Part shown: positions 34,705 to 38,661 of the stretch, one piece after another
How the letters are laid out: every line of letters starts with the position of its first letter
Position numbering within the stretch: position 1 is the stretch's first letter
Assembly: GCF_000423845.1 (NCBI RefSeq)
Contig: NZ_AUIT01000019.1
Location: 1-38,661, forward strand
Direction of reading: 5' to 3'
DNA: 38,661 nucleotides
Origin: Thermodesulfobacterium hveragerdense DSM 12571
Lineage (GTDB): Bacteria; Desulfobacterota; Thermodesulfobacteria; Thermodesulfobacteriales; Thermodesulfobacteriaceae
Notes under the pieces: model-generated
What the model saw: the letters and a program-made list of their open reading frames with translations, nothing else
Told to the model about the DNA's origin: nothing
Database searches by the model: none
Position numbers and translations under genes: made by a program

Positions 34705-36096
34705 TTAAGCCTCGAGAAATTTATAAAGAAATTCTGTTTTTTCTTTTAAAAAAGAAATGTTGGTTTTTAACTCTTTTCCGTCAGAGGTAATCCCTTGTAT
34801 GATTATTTGGTCTAAGAGGGTTAAACCTCTTTTTTTGGTTTCCTCAAAGGTTTCTCCGTAGACGATAGCTAAAGCAAGGTTTGGGTCAAACTGAGTAGGA
34901 ATGGCGTAGGGTTTATCTTGAGGTACATGGGTTCTCATCGTAAGCCAAGGCAATTCTGGCCAGCTAATTTGGGTTATAGTTCCACTTAAAGGAATAAAAC
35001 CTTTTTTTGTGTCTTCTGCGATCAAACGGTATTCTATACTTGTTCCTTTAAACTCGATGTCCTTTTGAGAATATCCTAATTTTTCTCCAAAAGCTACCCT
35101 TATCTGTTCCTTTATAAGGTTAACCTGTTTATTTTCGATAAAAGAGATCTTAGCAGAAATTTCGTTTTCAACTTGGATCCTGGTATTAACCTCCATTAAA
35201 TAGAACTTACCATCGGGAGTAACCAACCATTCCCAGGTTCCTACGCTATCATAGTTAAAGGCTTTAGCAAGTTTTATAGAATAATTAATGATTTCTTCTT
35301 CTACTTTTTTTGGGTCAAAACTGTAGGTTTCTTGATAGGAAAATCCTGGGGCTATTTCGATCCTTTTTTGTTTATAAGGGCTTTGAATGGTACAGTTTCT
35401 GGTTCCAAAGTGTACATATTCCCCATGTTTACTTCCTAAAAGCTGAACTTCTAAATGTTGAAAAACTGGGATCTTTCCTTCTATGATAACTCCTTCGTCT
35501 CCAAACAGTCTCTTGGCATAAGCCCTGATTTTTCTAAAAGTAGGCCTAAGTTCTTCCAAACTTTTAACCTCTTCGATTCCCATTCCTCCGCCACCAGCCA
35601 CGGCCTTTACCAGAAGGGAAGGTTTTTGAACCCCTAAGGAACCGAGTTCTTCTAAAAGTTCTTCCTCTTTAAGCTCAGCCTCGATTTCATTGTAGACAGG
35701 CTCTGTTGTCCCTGGAATAACAGGGATACCAAGGTCTTTCGCAAGTTTTTTCATAAAAAGTTTATTCCCTAAGTCCCTTATCGCCTCCCAGGAAGGCCCG
35801 ATAAAAATCAAAGGTCTTGACCTTTTTACTACCCTTCTTGCAAAACGAAAGTTTTCTGAAAGAAATCCATATCCTGGATGAACAGCCGTACATCCAGACT
35901 CGTCTGCTACAGCCAAAAGGTCGTTCATATCGCGATAATCACAGATACGATATTTTTCTTTGGCATATCTTACATGTAAAGACTCTTCATCTTCTTTAGT
36001 ATAAACTACAACATAATCAACCCCTAAATCTTCACAAGCTTCCATTATACGTAAGGCAATCTCTCCTCTGTTAGCAATCAAAATCTTTTCTTTCAT
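34705..36096 (-). CDS. accC: Biotin carboxylase, divergent
   Basis: ATP-grasp enzyme that carboxylates carrier biotin with bicarbonate. The ATG at 36096 (463 residues) is preferred over a TTG two codons upstream; AGGT a few bases before it overlaps the purA stop. The N-terminal domain is standard (ILIANRGEIALRIMEA, HPGYGFLSEN), and the glycine loop is GGGGMGI (168-174) instead of the usual GGGGRGM. Catalytic Glu302, Asn304, Arg306, Gln308 and Glu310 in EVNTRIQVE are kept, but the usual HPVTE that follows is NEISA. The region near 232-250 reads TRNCTIQSPYKQKRIEIAPG against ERDCSMQRRHQKVVEEAP in E. coli (from memory). This is a distinct branch, possibly of altered specificity. Confidence 0.88.
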   Translation of the reverse strand: MKEKILIANRGEIALRIMEACEDLGVDYVVVYTKEDEESLHVRYAKEKYRICDYRDMNDLLAVADESGCTAVHPGYGFLSENFRFARRVVKRSRPLIFIGPSWEAIRDLGNKLFMKKLAKDLGIPVIPGTTEPVYNEIEAELKEEELLEELGSLGVQKPSLLVKAVAGGGGMGIEEVKSLEELRPTFRKIRAYAKRLFGDEGVIIEGKIPVFQHLEVQLLGSKHGEYVHFGTRNCTIQSPYKQKRIEIAPGFSYQETYSFDPKKVEEEIINYSIKLAKAFNYDSVGTWEWLVTPDGKFYLMEVNTRIQVENEISAKISFIENKQVNLIKEQIRVAFGEKLGYSQKDIEFKGTSIEYRLIAEDTKKGFIPLSGTITQISWPELPWLTMRTHVPQDKPYAIPTQFDPNLALAIVYGETFEETKKRGLTLLDQIIIQGITSDGKELKTNISFLKEKTEFLYKFLEA

Positions 36097-36105
36097 AAAC
36101 AATAC

Positions 36106-37459
<1,354 letters not shown>

Positions 37460-37588
37460 TCCTCTCACTTGTCCCCTAATTTGCCGATAAAAATTTCCTT
37501 TCATGTTTTTCCCATTTTCCAATCTGTCTAAACGATTTATAATATCACCCATTAGGTGAAAATTCCCTAAACCTAAGAGGATTTCGTT

Positions 37589-38187
37589 ATGCCTCAAAAC
37601 TCTCTTAACTTCAAAATACTTAGAACTAACGAAAACCTAACCTCTCGTTCAGGGCTTGCTTTTGTTGATGCCTTTACCTGGTTCAAACAGAGTTTACACC
37701 GCCTGGCAATATACAAGCAGAAAAAAAGACAGCCAAGATGACTTGCAAGAGATTTCGTGAATATAGACCCATGATTACGGCATTTAAAGAGATACCTTTG
37801 ATAGTCTATCATGAGTTTAAGGAAGGCAATAGGCATGACGGACATGTAAGGGCGATATAAGCAGCTTTTGAGGTTTTGCCTGAGGGCAAGAGGATAGTGC
37901 ATCCATCGCTTGATTCTGAGTATTACAGTTCTTCGGTGCTAAATTATTTGATGAAAAGAGGGGTAACATTTTGTATAGTAGCAGATTTAGACAGAGCGGT
38001 AAGGAAGGCGATAAAGAGGATAAGGGAATGGAGGCCATACAGGGATAGAGATGGGATAAAGACAGAAAGGGAGATAGGGGAGACGGTACATGTGATGAAC
38101 AAAAGGGAGGGAGCGTTTAGGCTTGTGGTGTTGAGGCAGAAGAAAAAGCAGCTGGATTTATTTAGTGATGAGGAGTATTTTTTGAGA
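37589..38187 (+). pseudogene. IS1380-family transposase, decayed remnant
   Basis: An ATG at 37589 after AGAGGA begins PQNSLNFKI and TNENLTSRSGLAFVDAF, the N-terminus of IS1380-type transposases. At about 37676-37684 the frame jumps and the text resumes much later in the protein (GNIQAEKKTAKM, then IPLIVYHEFKEGNRHDGHV), so an internal stretch of perhaps 100 codons is deleted. A nonsense codon TAA at 37858-37860 interrupts AI-AAFEVLPEG. The frame then continues through DSEYYSSSVLNYLMKRGV and VVLRQKKKQLDLFSDEEYF until cut by an IS3-type element. No activity is expected. Confidence 0.8.
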
Positions 38188-38661
38188 TGTCCCCATCTTG
38201 AGACACCTTTTATGTCACTACTCCTCTGAAACATGCCACACCTCCATTGGTGCCCTATATTCAAGAGCTGAATGAGGACGCTGCTTGTTGTAGTTCTCCA
38301 CCCACTTCTTCACTATTTCCCGAACTTCTTCAAGGCTCACAAATTTCTACCTATCAAGCAATTCCTCCCTCATGCTCCGATGAAAACTCTCTATATGCCC
38401 ATGTGAAAAGGTTGCCCCGGCGGTATCACTTCTTCCTCAATCCTCCACTTCTTAATCACCCTGCTAAACTCCTTCTCCCTAAACTCAAGCCCATCATCCC
38501 GCCTAAAAATCCTCGGTGACCCATAAATCTCACAAAGCCTGTCCAAATACTCAGCAACTGTTCTCCCAGTCAGTGAATAATCAACCAGCGGCTCAAAGGC
38601 TCTTCGACTAAAAACATCTATCACGTTAAACAACCTGACTACCCTCCCAGAAACTAATCTA
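38188..38661 (-). mobile_element. IS3-type insertion sequence remnant, right end of window
   Basis: The plus-strand IS1380 frame is lost at about 38184-38190, where TGTCCCCATCTTGAGACACC begins; a TG terminal dinucleotide is usual for IS3-family ends. From there to the window edge the sequence belongs to a minus-strand integrase-type transposase. The far end is outside the window. This is an insertion nested in an older remnant. Confidence 0.65.
38218..38661 (-). pseudogene. IS3-family transposase (OrfB-type rve integrase), C-terminal part, broken
   Basis: The minus strand reads RLFNVIDVFSRRAFEPLVDY, then GSPRIFRRDDGLEF (second catalytic Asp) and VIPPGQPFHMG. A one-base loss near 38400 shifts the frame; the second frame resumes with HIESFHRSMREELLDR (catalytic Glu), meets a TAG at 38347-38349 where a Glu codon is expected, and continues through VREIVKKWVENYNKQRPHSA to a final stop at 38218-38220. 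The D...E order and the NYNKQRPHSAL ending are the rve/IS3 pattern. With a frameshift and a nonsense codon it is dead. Confidence 0.78.

Noticed and set aside
37470..37476. TGTCCCC near the purA promoter as a second end of the IS3-type element
   Set aside because: Only seven bases are shared with the end at 38188, in the same orientation rather than inverted, and the flanks differ.

Overview
The window is about 38.7 kb of a low-GC, Gram-negative bacterial chromosome. Lipid A core/Kdo synthesis (kdsB), a TolC-type outer membrane channel with a MacA-type adaptor, and a PpiD-like periplasmic chaperone all point to a double membrane. Dense packing, AT-rich codons and the mix of genes fit a thermophile such as Thermodesulfobacterium or a relative. 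That taxonomic guess is inference from general resemblance; no search was run.

Layout. (1) 1-616: left end with a truncated IS256-family transposase; the insertion sequence has cut an EAL-domain (c-di-GMP phosphodiesterase) gene, leaving only its last ~100 codons. (2) 698-7111: mfd on the plus strand, facing a minus-strand pair of a UvrD/PcrA helicase and a YcgR-like PilZ protein. (3) 7153-12712: a tightly overlapped five-gene tripartite efflux operon (TolC-like channel, MacA-like adaptor, ATPase, two FtsX-type permeases), with a strong promoter and a perfect 14-bp palindrome at its start. (4) 12847-14232: an APC-family amino acid permease whose -10 box sits almost on its start codon. (5) 14291-21059: infB-DUF503-rbfA-nrnA-truB-UPF0104-marC, a translation/RNA-maturation operon with two membrane-protein genes at its end. 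(6) 21203-24166: kdsB, a MEMO1/AmmeMemoRadiSam B gene and gltX on the plus strand, meeting a minus-strand DUF3108 gene. (7) 25375-31034: rpsT, tRNA-Ala(CGC), a PpiD-like chaperone and carB. (8) 31022-37398: a minus-strand operon of purA, biotin carboxylase, a fused two-domain carboxyltransferase, a biotin-carrier-like protein and a biotin ligase. (9) 37400-38661: right end with a decayed IS1380-family transposase that is itself interrupted by a decayed IS3-type element running off the window.

Most genes are housekeeping, but the biotin-carboxylase operon stands out. All parts of a biotin-dependent acyl-CoA carboxylase sit in one transcription unit, and each has drifted from the classical AccABCD/BirA forms. 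The two carboxyltransferase halves are fused with an extra ~155-residue linker, the biotin carrier has a lysine at the expected hairpin position but lost the flanking methionines and gained a ~115-residue extra domain, and the ligase has an altered biotin loop. A self-contained carboxylase with a dedicated ligase is the most interesting hypothesis here. Secondary points are two probable leaderless mRNAs (uvrD and the amino acid permease), the efflux operator, a terminator-like hairpin embedded in a converging gene, and layered mobile-element decay at both edges. No CRISPR array or rRNA was seen, and no gene-free stretch exceeds 300 bases.
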